Source: Bacteroidaceae bacterium (GTDB lineage Bacteria > Bacteroidota > Bacteroidia > Bacteroidales > Bacteroidaceae). Taken from it: a DNA stretch of 64,000 nt. This document shows, piece by piece, positions 9,032 to 18,698 of this stretch (its first letter is position 1; each line of letters begins with the position of its first letter). A program made the translations under genes and the position numbers. The notes beneath the pieces were generated by a model that worked only from the letters and a program-made list of their open reading frames with translations, was not told the origin of the DNA and ran no database searches. The stretch lies in the NCBI GenBank assembly GCA_017509605.1, contig JAFWPH010000016.1, forward strand, positions 1 through 64,000, read 5' to 3'.

Positions 9032-10954
9032 TTATTCGAGTCCTGCCATTTGGGTGATGGTTTCGGCAAGGTGCTCAGCATCCATACCTAAGAGTGACCG
9101 TAGTTGAGGCACAGAACCCTGTTCAACGAATGAGTCGGGCAGTCCTATCATCTTGATGTCGGGATGGTGGCCGTGGCTGTTCATGTATTCCAGCACTGCT
9201 GAGCCCAGTCCGCCTTTGACCACTCCGTCCTCTACCGTTACAATCTTGTCGAAATGTGTACCCACCTCCTGCAGGATATCCTCGTCGATGGGTTTGAGGA
9301 AACGCATGTCGTAGTGAGCGACGCTCAAGCCATCCTTGGCACCCTCTTCCTCAGCCATTTTGATGGCCTTTGCCACCTCAGTGCCTATTGGTCCGAGGGT
9401 GATGACAGCCATTTGTTTGCCCTCTTTCAGTTTGCGGCCTTTGCCCACAGGAACCTCTTCCAATGGACAGCGCCAGTCTTCCACAGACCCTCGTCCACGG
9501 GGATAGCGAATCACAAACACCCCTTTGTCAGGCAGTTGTGCTGTGTACATCAATCTTCTCAGTTCCGTCTCGTCGTAAGGCGAGGCGATTGTCAGGTTGG
9601 GGATGGGACGCAGGAATGCGAGGTCGAAAGCCCCGTGGTGGGTAGGTCCGTCCTCGCCCACAATACCGGCGCGGTCGAGACAAAGGACCATGTTGACGTT
9701 CATGATGGCAGCGTCGTGGATGATGTTGTCGTAGGAACGTTGACTGAACGATGAGTAGATGTTGCAGAAAGGCATCAATCCATCTTTCGCCATTCCTGCT
9801 GAGAAAGTGACGGCATGCCCCTCAGCTATGCCCACATCGAAGGTGCGGTCGGGCATCTCTTTCATCATGATGTTCATGGAGCATCCTGAAGGCATGGCGG
9901 GTGTGACGCCCACGATTTTCTCATTCTCCTTTGCCAGCTCAAGCAGAGTCTCTCCGAAGACATCCTGGAACTTGGGAGCCTTGTTCTTCATGCTCTCGGG
10001 CGATTCCAGGCGCTCTCCCGACTCATAGTCGAACTTTCCTGGAGCGTGCCACACGGTGGCGTTGGCCTCTGCCGGAGCATATCCCTTGCCTTTCACGGTG
10101 CGGATATGCAGCATCTTGGGGCCTTTCATGTCCTTGATAACCTTGAGGATCCTGACCAACTCCACGACATTATGCCCGTCGGCAAGTCCGAAGTAGCGTA
10201 TGTCCATACCTTCGAACATGTTTTGCTGGCGGATGAAGAAAGTCTTCACGCTGTTGTTGAAACGGAGGATGCTCTTTTTCAGGCTATCGGTCATGATGCC
10301 CCATTTCGACAGCTTACGCGAAACACGGTAACGAAGGGTGTTGTATGTGGTGTTGGTGGTGAGCTTGAGCAGGTACTGGCGCATGCCGCCTACACTGTTG
10401 TCAATCGACATGTTGTTGTCGTTGAGTATGATCAGCATGTCGTTGGGAATCACTGCGGTGTTGTTGATGCCTTCGAAAGCCAGTCCACCGCTCATGGCGC
10501 CGTCGCCGATCACTGCCACCACATGGCGTTTCTCCTTTTTCAGCCTCGCAGCCACCGCCATGCCCAATGCCGCTGAGATGGAGTTGGAGGCATGACCGGC
10601 CACAAAAGCATCGTACTCGCTCTCCTCAGGGTATGGGAAAGGATGTATGCCACCGAGTTTTCGGTTGGTGCAGAACGATTTGCGCCTTCCGGTCAGTATC
10701 TTGTGCCCATATGCTTGATGCCCCACGTCCCACACGATGCGGTCGTAAGGAGTATTGAATACATAATGAAGGGCCACCGTCAGTTCCACCACACCCAGAC
10801 TTGAAGCCAGATGCCCAGGATTGTTGGCCAGTTCCTCCAGTATGTCTTTCCTCAGTTCCTCGCAGAGTTTTGGCAGTTGTTCCACCTTCAGAAGTCGCAA
10901 GTCGGACGGGTAGTCTATCTTCGACAGAAGCTCAAATTCAGAATTTTCTACCAT
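9032..10954 (-). CDS. dxs: 1-deoxy-D-xylulose-5-phosphate synthase
   Basis: Thiamine-diphosphate enzyme that condenses pyruvate and glyceraldehyde 3-phosphate, the first step of the MEP isoprenoid pathway, and also feeds thiamine and pyridoxal synthesis. The 640 residues show the ThDP/Mg motif [15 protein letters not shown]...NDNNMSI, the GHAS loop, and the transketolase pyrimidine domain with [21 protein letters not shown]-terminal transketolase domain ([15 protein letters not shown]) completes it. The ATG at 10954 replaces an upstream start at 11017, which would lie beyond the promoter box and adds an unconserved segment. It is divergent from the GSCFA gene. Confidence 0.96.
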   Translation of the reverse strand: MVENSEFELLSKIDYPSDLRLLKVEQLPKLCEELRKDILEELANNPGHLASSLGVVELTVALHYVFNTPYDRIVWDVGHQAYGHKILTGRRKSFCTNRKLGGIHPFPYPEESEYDAFVAGHASNSISAALGMAVAARLKKEKRHVVAVIGDGAMSGGLAFEGINNTAVIPNDMLIILNDNNMSIDNSVGGMRQYLLKLTTNTTYNTLRYRVSRKLSKWGIMTDSLKKSILRFNNSVKTFFIRQQNMFEGMDIRYFGLADGHNVVELVRILKVIKDMKGPKMLHIRTVKGKGYAPAEANATVWHAPGKFDYESGERLESPESMKNKAPKFQDVFGETLLELAKENEKIVGVTPAMPSGCSMNIMMKEMPDRTFDVGIAEGHAVTFSAGMAKDGLMPFCNIYSSFSQRSYDNIIHDAAIMNVNMVLCLDRAGIVGEDGPTHHGAFDLAFLRPIPNLTIASPYDETELRRLMYTAQLPDKGVFVIRYPRGRGSVEDWRCPLEEVPVGKGRKLKEGKQMAVITLGPIGTEVAKAIKMAEEEGAKDGLSVAHYDMRFLKPIDEDILQEVGTHFDKIVTVEDGVVKGGLGSAVLEYMNSHGHHPDIKMIGLPDSFVEQGSVPQLRSLLGMDAEHLAETITQMAGLE

Positions 10955-10975
10955 TACAGAGTTTTTATATCCTTG

Positions 10976-10983
10976 CAAAATTA
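10976..10983 (-). promoter_or_regulatory. -7 box of the dxs promoter
   Basis: TAATTTTG on the minus strand, 21 bases before the dxs ATG, matches TAnnTTTG. It faces an identical box at 11004-11011 on the plus strand, so the two divergent promoters are only 20 bases apart and must compete for polymerase. Confidence 0.55.
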
Positions 10984-11003
10984 CGAAATTAATTGGAAAT
11001 ATA

Positions 11004-11011
11004 TAATTTTG
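11004..11011 (+). promoter_or_regulatory. -7 box of the GSCFA gene promoter
   Basis: TAATTTTG followed by C matches TAnnTTTG. It predicts a transcript start near 11018, which excludes the ATG at 10993 and supports the GTG at 11032 as the translation start. Confidence 0.5.
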
Positions 11012-11031
11012 CAGCAAATAATTGCACGTTT

Positions 11032-12024
11032 GTGGACTTTTATACTGAAATAAAGACAGGCAAAAGCGCTTTTTGCGTCAGTCATACCGACAAAATCCTT
11101 GTCCTGGGTTCATGTTTTGCCGACAATATAGGATACCGTCTGGCCGATTGCAAGTTTTCTTGTGTGGTCAATCCTTTCGGCACACTCTACAACCCGTTGT
11201 CCATTCTCGCTGCGGTGGAAATGATGGCTGAGGGCAAGGTCTTCACATCTTCCGACCTGTTCCAGTCACAAGGTTTGTGGCATAGCTGGTCCCATCACGG
11301 CTCGTTCTCCTCTTCCTCGGTTGATGAGTCTTTGGGCATGATGAACGCAAGCATGGAAAAGGCGAGGGAACAACTGACCCGTCTTGATGTGCTCATCCTT
11401 ACCTACGGTACGGCCTGGGTGTATCGGCTGGCCGAACACCCTGAAAGAGTAGTCGCCAACTGTCATAAGCAGAATGAAGGTCTTTTCCTGCGGCGAATGG
11501 AGGAAGTCGATACGTTGGAGGCTTGTATTCGTCGGACTTTGGAGGTGGTGCGTTCTGTCCGTCCTCAGGCTAAGGTCATTTTTACGGTCAGCCCCATCCG
11601 TCATCTGCGCGACGGACTTCATGCCAACCAACTCAGCAAGGCGTCCCTGCTGTTGGCTGTTGACAAGGTGTTGAACTCGAGCGAGGGAGTGTGTGAGTAC
11701 TTCCCATCCTACGAGATCATGATGGATGAGTTGCGCGACTACCGTTTTTATGACGATGACATGGTTCATCCTTCTGGCAAAGCCGTAGATCATATCTGGG
11801 AGCGGTTTTCCGACACCTTTTTCAGTAAGGCCACCATGGCGCTGGTGAAAGAATGGAGAGGAATAGCGCTCGCACTTGCCCACCGTCCACTTCATGCCGA
11901 CACAGACGCCTACCGTCAGTTTCTGAAAACACTACTCGAAAAAATTATAAACATCAAGAACAAGCATCCGTATTTGGATGTGGAACAAGAATTAAGAATA
12001 TGCAATACAAGATTGGAGACATAG
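11032..12024 (+). CDS. GSCFA domain protein
   Basis: 330 residues of the GSCFA family, named after the motif seen here as [12 protein letters not shown] and followed by NPFGTLYNP. Family members are common in Bacteroidetes; the biochemical role is not established, although an SGNH-like hydrolase fold has been suggested. Later blocks such as [12 protein letters not shown] and [14 protein letters not shown] fit the family. The start is uncertain. A GTG at 11032 gives MDFYTEIKT, the typical N-terminus, and lies downstream of the predicted promoter. An ATG at 10993 in the same frame would put the promoter inside the gene. The 3' end overlaps the start of murF by 25 bases, so the two are probably co-expressed. 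Confidence 0.8.
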   Translation: MDFYTEIKTGKSAFCVSHTDKILVLGSCFADNIGYRLADCKFSCVVNPFGTLYNPLSILAAVEMMAEGKVFTSSDLFQSQGLWHSWSHHGSFSSSSVDESLGMMNASMEKAREQLTRLDVLILTYGTAWVYRLAEHPERVVANCHKQNEGLFLRRMEEVDTLEACIRRTLEVVRSVRPQAKVIFTVSPIRHLRDGLHANQLSKASLLLAVDKVLNSSEGVCEYFPSYEIMMDELRDYRFYDDDMVHPSGKAVDHIWERFSDTFFSKATMALVKEWRGIALALAHRPLHADTDAYRQFLKTLLEKIINIKNKHPYLDVEQELRICNTRLET

Positions 12025-14474
12025 CCAACATCATTGGCGCTGAACGTCATGGCAGTACTGATGCCCTTGTGAACTGGTTGCTGATTGACAGCCGTTCACT
12101 GTGTTTTCCTGAGGAGACATTGTTTTTCGCGCTCAAGACCAAGCGAAACGACGGCCTCAAGTACATCAGCGAACTCCACAACCGCGGGGTGAGGAACTTC
12201 GTGGTGAACCATATCCCTGAGGTGGCAAGGTTGATGCAGGACTGCAACTTCCTCGTGGTTCGCGACACCCTGGAGGCGCTGCAGCGGTTGGCCGCCTACC
12301 ACCGCGCCAAGTTTGACATGCCAGTGGTGGCCATCACCGGCAGCAACGGAAAGACCACTGTCAAGGAATGGCTTTACCAACTGCTCTCACCCGACTTCAA
12401 CATCTGCCGTTCACCACGCAGTTATAACTCTCAGGTGGGCGTGCCGTTGTCCGTATGGCTCATCAATCCCCACAATGACATCGCCATCATCGAGGCCGGC
12501 ATTTCTCAGCCCGATGAGATGAGGAGCCTTGAGCGTATCATCAAACCGACCATAGGAGTGATGACCAATATCGGTGCCGCACATCAGGAGAATTTTCACA
12601 CTCTCGAGACCAAATGCGCTGAGAAGATGCTGCTCTTCAAGGATTGCAAGCAGGTGGTGGTGAACATGGACGACCATGTCATCCGCCGTTCTGCATCACT
12701 GATACCCAAGACGTCCAAGGTGGTGACATGGCGAAGCGACGAGGTCGATTCAACCCTGAAGATACGCTCAGTGGAGAAGGAAGGCGACAACACGATCGTG
12801 AAGTACATGATTGCCGGTGAACTTGGCCAGTACCGCATCCCGTTTATCGACGATGCCGCCATACAGAACTCCATCACCTGTTTCGCCACCTGTTTGGCAC
12901 TGCGCCCTCGGGTGGATATCCACGCCATCGCCCAGCGCATGCAGCGACTGGAGCCTGTGGCCATGCGACTGGAGGTGAAGGACGGACGCAACGGGTGCAC
13001 ACTCATCAACGACTCCTATAACTCTGATATTCACTCGCTCGACATCGCACTCGACTTCATGTCGCGACGTCCCGACACACGCGAGCAGAAACGCACGCTC
13101 ATCCTTTCTGACATCCTTCAGAGCGGCGACTCACCCCGGTCTCTCTACAGCCGAGTGGCAAGTCTGGCCGAGAGCCGCGGTATAGAGAAGTTCATCGGAG
13201 TGGGAGAGGAGATAGCCTCCTGTGCCGATTATTTCCCCATGGAGCGTTATTTCTTCCGCACCACAGAGGACCTTATCGAAAGTGACGTTTTCCGTAAACT
13301 CTCCGATGAATTCGTACTAATCAAGGGCGCACGCAACTTCCATTTCGACCATATTACCGAATTACTCACCAAGAAAGTGCACCAGACGATTCTCGAGGTG
13401 AACCTTAACGCATTGGTCGATAACCTCAACTACTACCGCTCCTTCCTCAAGCCTGAGACCAAGATAGTGTGTATGGTGAAAGCCGCGGCATACGGCGTAG
13501 GTTCACTTGAGGTGAGCAAGACCCTCCAGGACCACAAGGTCGATTACTTGGCTGTTGCCACAGCCGACGAAGGTGTTGATTTGCGTAAGGCGGGCATTAC
13601 AGCCAACATCATGATCATGAATCCCGAGTTGACGTCGTTCAAGACACTCTTTGATTTCCGTCTGGAGCCCGAGGTGTTCAGTTTCCAGATTCTCGATGCC
13701 TTGATACGCGCGGCTGAAAAGGAGGGAATGACCAACTTCCCCATTCATATAAAACTCGACACGGGTATGCACCGCCTGGGATTCAACCCACGCCGCGACA
13801 TGGAACGTCTCATAGAGAAACTCACTCGTCAGACCGCTCTCGTACCTTGCTCCGTCTTCTCACATTTCGTGGGCAGTGACGGTGACAGTTTCGACGATTT
13901 CTCCCACCGGCAGTTCGACATCTTCGATGAGGCGAGCTCGCAACTGCAGTCGGCCTACAGTCACAAAATCATCAAGCATATCTGTAACTCGGCGGCCATC
14001 GAGAAATTCCCGCAGTATCACCTCGACATGGTTCGACTGGGTCTCGGACTCTATGGCATCAACCCGCGCACCAACAAGATACTGAACAACATCGCCACAC
14101 TGAAAACCACCATTCTACAAATACGCGACGTGCGCGCGGGCGAATCCATCGGTTATAGCCGCAAGAGTTTTGTGGAGCGCGACAGCCGTATCGCCGCCAT
14201 CCCCATAGGCTATGCAGACGGGCTCAACCGTCACCTGGGCAACCGTCATGGCTACTGTCTGGTCAACGGTAAGAAAGCGCCGTATATCGGCAACATCTGC
14301 ATGGACGTGTGTATGATTGATGTCACAGGCATCGACTGTGAGGAAGGCGACCAAGCCGTCATCTTCGGCGACGAACTGCCCGTCACCGTCCTCAGCGAAG
14401 CTCTCGACACCATCCCCTACGAAATTCTTACCTCTGTCAGCGACCGCGTCCAGCGCATCTACATCCAGCAATAG
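12000..14474 (+). CDS. murF-alr: bifunctional UDP-MurNAc-tripeptide:D-Ala-D-Ala ligase / alanine racemase
   Basis: One 824-residue polypeptide carries two peptidoglycan enzymes. Residues 1-450 are MurF: ATP loop GSNGKTT at 114-120, and the SYNSQVG and NDSYNSD blocks. MurF adds D-Ala-D-Ala to the UDP-muramoyl tripeptide. From about residue 458 it is alanine racemase: MVKAAAYG with Lys494, which should bind pyridoxal phosphate, LDTGMHRLGF, and Tyr719 in SIGYSRKSF as the opposite catalytic base. The fusion lets one protein make D-alanine and use its dipeptide, and it is a known arrangement in Bacteroidetes, so it is not an assembly artefact. The ATG at 12000 begins the conserved [12 protein letters not shown]; the frame extends to 11853 inside the previous gene without conservation. 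Confidence 0.95.
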   Translation: MQYKIGDIANIIGAERHGSTDALVNWLLIDSRSLCFPEETLFFALKTKRNDGLKYISELHNRGVRNFVVNHIPEVARLMQDCNFLVVRDTLEALQRLAAYHRAKFDMPVVAITGSNGKTTVKEWLYQLLSPDFNICRSPRSYNSQVGVPLSVWLINPHNDIAIIEAGISQPDEMRSLERIIKPTIGVMTNIGAAHQENFHTLETKCAEKMLLFKDCKQVVVNMDDHVIRRSASLIPKTSKVVTWRSDEVDSTLKIRSVEKEGDNTIVKYMIAGELGQYRIPFIDDAAIQNSITCFATCLALRPRVDIHAIAQRMQRLEPVAMRLEVKDGRNGCTLINDSYNSDIHSLDIALDFMSRRPDTREQKRTLILSDILQSGDSPRSLYSRVASLAESRGIEKFIGVGEEIASCADYFPMERYFFRTTEDLIESDVFRKLSDEFVLIKGARNFHFDHITELLTKKVHQTILEVNLNALVDNLNYYRSFLKPETKIVCMVKAAAYGVGSLEVSKTLQDHKVDYLAVATADEGVDLRKAGITANIMIMNPELTSFKTLFDFRLEPEVFSFQILDALIRAAEKEGMTNFPIHIKLDTGMHRLGFNPRRDMERLIEKLTRQTALVPCSVFSHFVGSDGDSFDDFSHRQFDIFDEASSQLQSAYSHKIIKHICNSAAIEKFPQYHLDMVRLGLGLYGINPRTNKILNNIATLKTTILQIRDVRAGESIGYSRKSFVERDSRIAAIPIGYADGLNRHLGNRHGYCLVNGKKAPYIGNICMDVCMIDVTGIDCEEGDQAVIFGDELPVTVLSEALDTIPYEILTSVSDRVQRIYIQQ

Positions 14475-14513
14475 TTTTTTAGGGAATAATAATGATTTAT
14501 CATTGGAATTTTC

Positions 14514-14521
14514 TAACTTTG
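14514..14521 (+). promoter_or_regulatory. -7 box upstream of the HAD phosphatase gene
   Basis: TAACTTTG followed by C is a full TAnnTTTG match. The predicted transcript start is near 14528. No TTTG is found at the expected -33 distance. Confidence 0.45.
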
Positions 14522-14618
14522 CAATTTGTATAAAAAACAAATGCGGCATGCCGCGGTAATAAAAATCAGAAATATGAGCAATTCTACTTATCCAACACAT
14601 TCTAAGGATTCGAGAAGG

Positions 14619-15836
14619 ATGAAACATCTGCTCGTTGCATTTTTATGTTTGCTGGCCTTTGCCACAGGCTTGTCAGCGCAATCCACAAGAGCCGACCTCG
14701 CCAAGATACGAGTGTCGAAAGAAGGAAACTTTAAGTACTGGAACAGCAACTCCCCCGCTTTGCAGCAACTTAAAGATTTTGTGGCTGACGTCACCAATGA
14801 GAACAGTGACAAATTTGTTCCAGTGTGCGACCGAATCGCCACCTTCGATGTCGATGGCACACTCCTTTGCGAAACTGCCCCCTACTATTTCAACTGGATA
14901 CTTTTTATCCACCGTTTCCTTTATGACGACACTTTCTCGCCCACAGAGGAACAGCTGTCTTTCGCTAAGGAAGTTGAGGACTGCGTGATGAACCAAAAGT
15001 CCATGCCAGAAGGTTGGGGTGACCGCCAGCAAGAAGAGCAGGCTATGGGATTCGCAGGATTAACCCAGAAGGAGGTGGAGGATTATGTGACCAACTTCAT
15101 TGAGACAGAGCCAGTCTGGAACCTTTCCAACCTGACATGGGGCACAGCCCTCTACTGGCCTATGATTGAGGTGGTGAGTTACTTGGTGGCCAACGACTTC
15201 CAAGTGTACATCTGCAGCGGTGTCGATCGCGATGTCTGCCACGCCATTGTCAAGGACATCTACGACATTCCCCGTTACCGTATCATGGCTTCCGATGTTT
15301 ATTACTTGCCTGAGAACCTGTTGAAAGAGAAGGACTACAAGGGAGCTCCTTTCTTCGAGAGCTACAGTTTCGACCAACTGAAAGGGCAGCGTGTGGTGCG
15401 CGGAGCCTTCAAGAACCTCTGCACCTCATTCAATAAGGTGGATGCCATCACGAGGGAACTGGCTCAGAAGCCCATCCTGGCTTGGGGCAACTCCACTGGC
15501 GACTTCCCCATGTTCGAGTTCATCACCGTGGACAATCCCTATCCTTCCATTGCTTTCTGTCTCCTTTGTGACGACACCGACCGCGAGTTCGGCAATCCCT
15601 CAAAGGCTGAAAAATGCAAGAACGCATGTGAGCAGAACGGATGGATAGGCGTGTCTATGCACGATGAATGGGCCACCATCTACGGTCCCGAGGTTCAACG
15701 GCAGATTCCGACCGCAGTCAATGCCATTAATCTTGATGCCACTCAAGCGCCCGTTTACAACCTTCAGGGACAGCGTGTAACTTCTCCCTTCCGCGGCGTG
15801 AATATTCAGAGTGGCAAGAAGTATCTGTCGAGATAA
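14619..15836 (+). CDS. exported HAD-superfamily phosphatase with C-terminal sorting-like tail
   Basis: 405 residues. Residues 1-20 are a clear signal peptide (MKHLLVAFLCLLAFATGLSA, then Q). The HAD nucleophile motif is FDVDGTLL with Asp77 and Asp79; later elements are the VYICSGVDRDV segment (Ser/Thr motif) and LAWGNSTGDFPMFEF (acidic motif). The substrate is unknown; the layout resembles secreted acid phosphatase-type HAD enzymes. The last 29 residues (377-405: APVYNLQGQRV...GKKYLSR) look like the short C-terminal tails of Prevotella exported proteins, which act as type IX sorting signals. A longer start at 14574 (MSNSTY...) adds 15 residues in front of the signal peptide and cannot be excluded. 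Confidence 0.8.
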   Translation: MKHLLVAFLCLLAFATGLSAQSTRADLAKIRVSKEGNFKYWNSNSPALQQLKDFVADVTNENSDKFVPVCDRIATFDVDGTLLCETAPYYFNWILFIHRFLYDDTFSPTEEQLSFAKEVEDCVMNQKSMPEGWGDRQQEEQAMGFAGLTQKEVEDYVTNFIETEPVWNLSNLTWGTALYWPMIEVVSYLVANDFQVYICSGVDRDVCHAIVKDIYDIPRYRIMASDVYYLPENLLKEKDYKGAPFFESYSFDQLKGQRVVRGAFKNLCTSFNKVDAITRELAQKPILAWGNSTGDFPMFEFITVDNPYPSIAFCLLCDDTDREFGNPSKAEKCKNACEQNGWIGVSMHDEWATIYGPEVQRQIPTAVNAINLDATQAPVYNLQGQRVTSPFRGVNIQSGKKYLSR

Positions 15837-15847
15837 AAACGCGCAAG

Positions 15848-16270
15848 ATGTTCAGCAAGGAAGAATGTAAGATGCTGGAGGAAAACCTCCGTGGTACCAT
15901 GGTCGAGGCCATGGGTGTGGAGTTTCTGCCGTCTGATGATGAGGTGGCGCTGGCGCGTATGCCCATCACTCCCGCTACACGCCAGTATTTTGGAATACTC
16001 CACGGTGGAGCCTCTCTGGCCTTTGCCGAGACACTTGCCGGTGCCGGCACAGCTCATTACGTGGGACTGAAGAAACGCATCTGCGGCTTGAGCGTCACTG
16101 GCAACCACGTTGGCATGTCTGCTACCGAGGGGTGGGTCTATGGCCGTGCCACAGCCCTTCATTTGGGGCGCTCCACCCATGTCTGGAACGTCGATGTCGT
16201 AGGTGAGGACGGACATCTGATCTCCACCGAGCGTGTCACCAACATGATTATCGATCCAAAGAAAGAATAA
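15848..16270 (+). CDS. PaaI/MenI-like hotdog thioesterase
   Basis: 140-residue acyl-CoA thioesterase of the hotdog fold. The core ILHGGASLAFAETLAG carries His52-Gly-Gly and Glu61, the catalytic acid of the PaaI/DHNA-CoA group. The C-terminal strand pattern (THVWNVDVVGEDGHLIS) is standard. It may hydrolyse 1,4-dihydroxy-2-naphthoyl-CoA for menaquinone or a phenylacetyl-type CoA ester; the sequence does not decide between them and no menaquinone genes lie nearby. It starts 11 bases after the phosphatase stop, so it is probably on the same transcript. Confidence 0.85.
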   Translation: MFSKEECKMLEENLRGTMVEAMGVEFLPSDDEVALARMPITPATRQYFGILHGGASLAFAETLAGAGTAHYVGLKKRICGLSVTGNHVGMSATEGWVYGRATALHLGRSTHVWNVDVVGEDGHLISTERVTNMIIDPKKE

Positions 16271-16291
16271 CTCAACAATCAATCATAATCA

Positions 16292-16924
16292 ATGAAAAAA
16301 CTGTCATTATGCATTCTGGCATTGGTATGTCTCTCGTTCTATTCCTGTGAATGGTTCAAGACAGGCGGAGGTGAAGTCACCGACTCCATCGATTCTGCTT
16401 CCACCACTGCCGATACCTTCAACATCATCCCTGTTGATTTGCCAAAGTTCCAAGAGGTGAGAGGCACCGTGGGCGACGGCACCTCGATGAACTATCTTGA
16501 GCTCGTCACCGAAAAAGGTGACACCCTCTCGCTCCGCACTTCGGGTGCCAACTTCGTCGGTGACCTCTACGCCACCCAGAAAGTGAGCGTCTTCTACAAC
16601 ACCATTGAAGACGAGGATGTGGCCTCCGTGGTGGTCAATCTTACCCAGATGATGTCGAAGTGGGCGCAGGTTAACAGTCAAGGTCAGGAACTGGGCATGT
16701 GGCTCACCCCAGATGGCAAGGTCATTACCGACAGCACCACCACAGGTTACACGCAATGGGAGATCCGTGATGGTTCCTTCTTGCTTTCCCATCCCGTGGA
16801 GACTCAGAACCGCGAGTTAGGAACGGTGCTGAAGTCCGATACTTTCACCATCACCAAACTCGACAACGAGCAATTGCAGATCTCCAGCCATGGCGTCGGC
16901 TATTCGTTCAAACGCGAGCTCTAA
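16292..16924 (+). CDS. hypothetical lipoprotein
   Basis: 210 residues. The N-terminus MKKLSLCILALVCLSFYSC is a lipoprotein signal with the cysteine at residue 19 as the lipidation site. It is followed by a Ser/Thr/Asp-rich linker and a body of predicted beta strands (GDTLSLRTSG, ITKLDNEQLQISSHG) typical of small periplasmic-facing lipoproteins. I do not recognise a family. It lies 21 bases after the thioesterase gene, probably as the last gene of that transcript. Confidence 0.75.
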   Translation: MKKLSLCILALVCLSFYSCEWFKTGGGEVTDSIDSASTTADTFNIIPVDLPKFQEVRGTVGDGTSMNYLELVTEKGDTLSLRTSGANFVGDLYATQKVSVFYNTIEDEDVASVVVNLTQMMSKWAQVNSQGQELGMWLTPDGKVITDSTTTGYTQWEIRDGSFLLSHPVETQNRELGTVLKSDTFTITKLDNEQLQISSHGVGYSFKREL

Positions 16925-16970
16925 CGCCCTATGGAGTTCAATGTATTCTAAAGTACCTGCTTGGGTAATG

Positions 16971-17102
16971 TGACCATAATATAGACTTATGGTCATAATT
17001 CCACAAATGAATGCTGACCATAAGTCATATTTTTATCGACTTGTGGTCAGTATTCTTATGGAGATTTTGACCACAACTCCTTATTTTTTCGACTTATGGT
17101 CA
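16971..17102. repeat. cluster of three inverted-repeat (dyad) sites
   Basis: Six copies of GACTTATGGTCA or close variants, alternating in orientation: TGACCATAA at 16971, GACTTATGGTCA at 16984, TGACCATAAGTC at 17015, GACTTGTGGTCA at 17038, TGACCACAACTC at 17068 and GACTTATGGTCA at 17091. They form three dyads with centres 49-53 bases apart, about five helical turns. This looks like a multi-operator binding region for a dimeric DNA-binding protein. It lies directly upstream of the promoter of the AAA ATPase gene. Confidence 0.75.
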
Positions 17103-17120
17103 AGATTTCCCCTTTGTTTA

Positions 17121-17151
17121 TTTGTTTTAACAGGAAGATTTGCTATTTTTG
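17121..17151 (+). promoter_or_regulatory. promoter of the AAA ATPase/nuclease gene
   Basis: TTTG (17121-17124) and TATTTTTG (17144-17151) are separated by 19 bases, an exact fit to the Bacteroidetes sigma-ABfr promoter. It starts transcription about 70 bases before the gene. The upstream dyad cluster ends 18 bases before the -33 element. Confidence 0.8.
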
Positions 17152-17227
17152 CACCACGAAGGGGAATACAATTTTTTTATTTTAAGTTTCTGAATGTTTG
17201 TTTGTTGATGGTTAAGACAATTATTAT

Positions 17228-18631
17228 ATGCAGCAACTAATTGGAAGACAAAGAGAGATAGCGGAACTGGACAGATGCATGAAGTCTGGACAGTCAGAGT
17301 TTATTACGGTATGTGGTAGAAGGAGAATAGGTAAGACTTTCCTGATTGAACAGTATTTTCATCAGAAGTATGCCTTTAGTTATGTTGGAGGTCATCATCT
17401 CACACAGGAAGAACAGCTTCTGCATTTCACTTGGGCTTTGCAAAAATACAGTGGCAGTCCTTTTACTCCTCGTCTTTCAAGTTGGCAAGAAGCTTTCCAT
17501 GCTTTGGAACAATTGCTTGAACAATCCACGGAGAGTCGTAAGGTAGTGTTCATTGATGAAATGCCTTGGATTGACAATAAAAACTCTAAATTTGTAAGTG
17601 CTTTGGAATACTTCTGGAACGGTTGGGCCGTGCGACGCTCGGACATAGTCCTCATAGCAACAGGATCAGCCACATCTTGGATGACCGATAAGTTGGAAAA
17701 CAACCAAGGCGGGCTACATAATCGTATTACCTCACGATTGTTTCTGCTTCCTTTCACCTTGAAAGAGGCGGAACATTATCTACAATCCCGAGGTTTTAGT
17801 TGGGACAGATACACGATAGTGCAGACTTACATGATTATGGGTGGAGTGCCTTATTATTTGAGCATGCTACGTCCCGAATTTGGATTGCCTTCAAATATAG
17901 ATGAATTATTCTTCGGGGCAAATCCGAGGCTACGCAGAGAATTTGATGAACTCTTTTATGCGCTTTTCAATAATGCCGAAAAATATATTGATGTGATAAA
18001 GGCGCTATACAAGAAGAAAGGTGGAATGACTCGTGATGACATCGTTAACGCAACGAAGATACAAGGAGGTATGCTTTCCAAGATGCTAAGGAATCTTGAA
18101 TTGTGCAATTTCATCTCCATATATTCGTATTTTGGTCGGACTGTCCGTAACAGTGTCTATCGTCTAACTGACAATTTCACATTGTTCTATTTAAAGTTTA
18201 TAGAGAGTGACAGGTCGAAAGACAAGGCTTTTTGGACTCATCTCATCGGTAAACCAGAACTGAACACTTGGCAGGGACTGACTTTTGAGTCCATTTGCTT
18301 GACACATGTGGATGCCATTAAGAAGGCATTGCGTATTGATGGCATATCCACTCAATGCAGTACTTGGCGTAATGAAAACGGACAAATAGACCTGTTGATA
18401 AAAAGGGCTGATAGGCTTATCAATGCGTGTGAAATGAAATTCTGTACCGAACCATACGAGATTACCTCTAAGTATGCTGACCAGATACGCAATCGTATTG
18501 CCGAGTTTAGGTCGTCCACACATACTCGTTATGGTATCATCAACACTTTTATCACCACCTATGGAGTGAAGCCGGGTAAGAACTCCTCTATAGCGCAAAT
18601 GGAAATCACTCTCGATAGCTTGTTCCAGTGA
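17228..18631 (+). CDS. AAA ATPase with C-terminal DUF234 nuclease-like domain
   Basis: 467 residues. The N-terminal archaeal-type AAA ATPase has a P-loop GRRRIGKT (residues 30-37) and Walker B VVFIDEMPW. A winged-helix stretch follows (MTRDDIVNATKIQGGMLSKMLRNLEL). The C-terminal DUF234 region carries Asp388 in GQIDLLI and Glu402-x-Lys404 in CEMKF, the D...ExK pattern of PD-(D/E)XK nucleases. These proteins are scattered, mobile-looking genes in Bacteroidetes with no settled function; defence or DNA repair have been proposed. Its sequence is visibly more A/T-rich than its neighbours, and together with the repeat-bearing upstream region this suggests acquisition by transfer. Confidence 0.88.
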   Translation: MQQLIGRQREIAELDRCMKSGQSEFITVCGRRRIGKTFLIEQYFHQKYAFSYVGGHHLTQEEQLLHFTWALQKYSGSPFTPRLSSWQEAFHALEQLLEQSTESRKVVFIDEMPWIDNKNSKFVSALEYFWNGWAVRRSDIVLIATGSATSWMTDKLENNQGGLHNRITSRLFLLPFTLKEAEHYLQSRGFSWDRYTIVQTYMIMGGVPYYLSMLRPEFGLPSNIDELFFGANPRLRREFDELFYALFNNAEKYIDVIKALYKKKGGMTRDDIVNATKIQGGMLSKMLRNLELCNFISIYSYFGRTVRNSVYRLTDNFTLFYLKFIESDRSKDKAFWTHLIGKPELNTWQGLTFESICLTHVDAIKKALRIDGISTQCSTWRNENGQIDLLIKRADRLINACEMKFCTEPYEITSKYADQIRNRIAEFRSSTHTRYGIINTFITTYGVKPGKNSSIAQMEITLDSLFQ

Positions 18632-18698
18632 TTCTTTGCTCAGTGTTTTTATTATTTTGGTGGTATAACTATTATGAGCGAATGCCAATACTACAATA

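Noticed and set aside
12000..14474. MurF and alanine racemase fusion as a sequencing artefact
   Set aside because: Both halves keep all catalytic residues in one uninterrupted frame, and this fusion is an established feature of Bacteroidetes.
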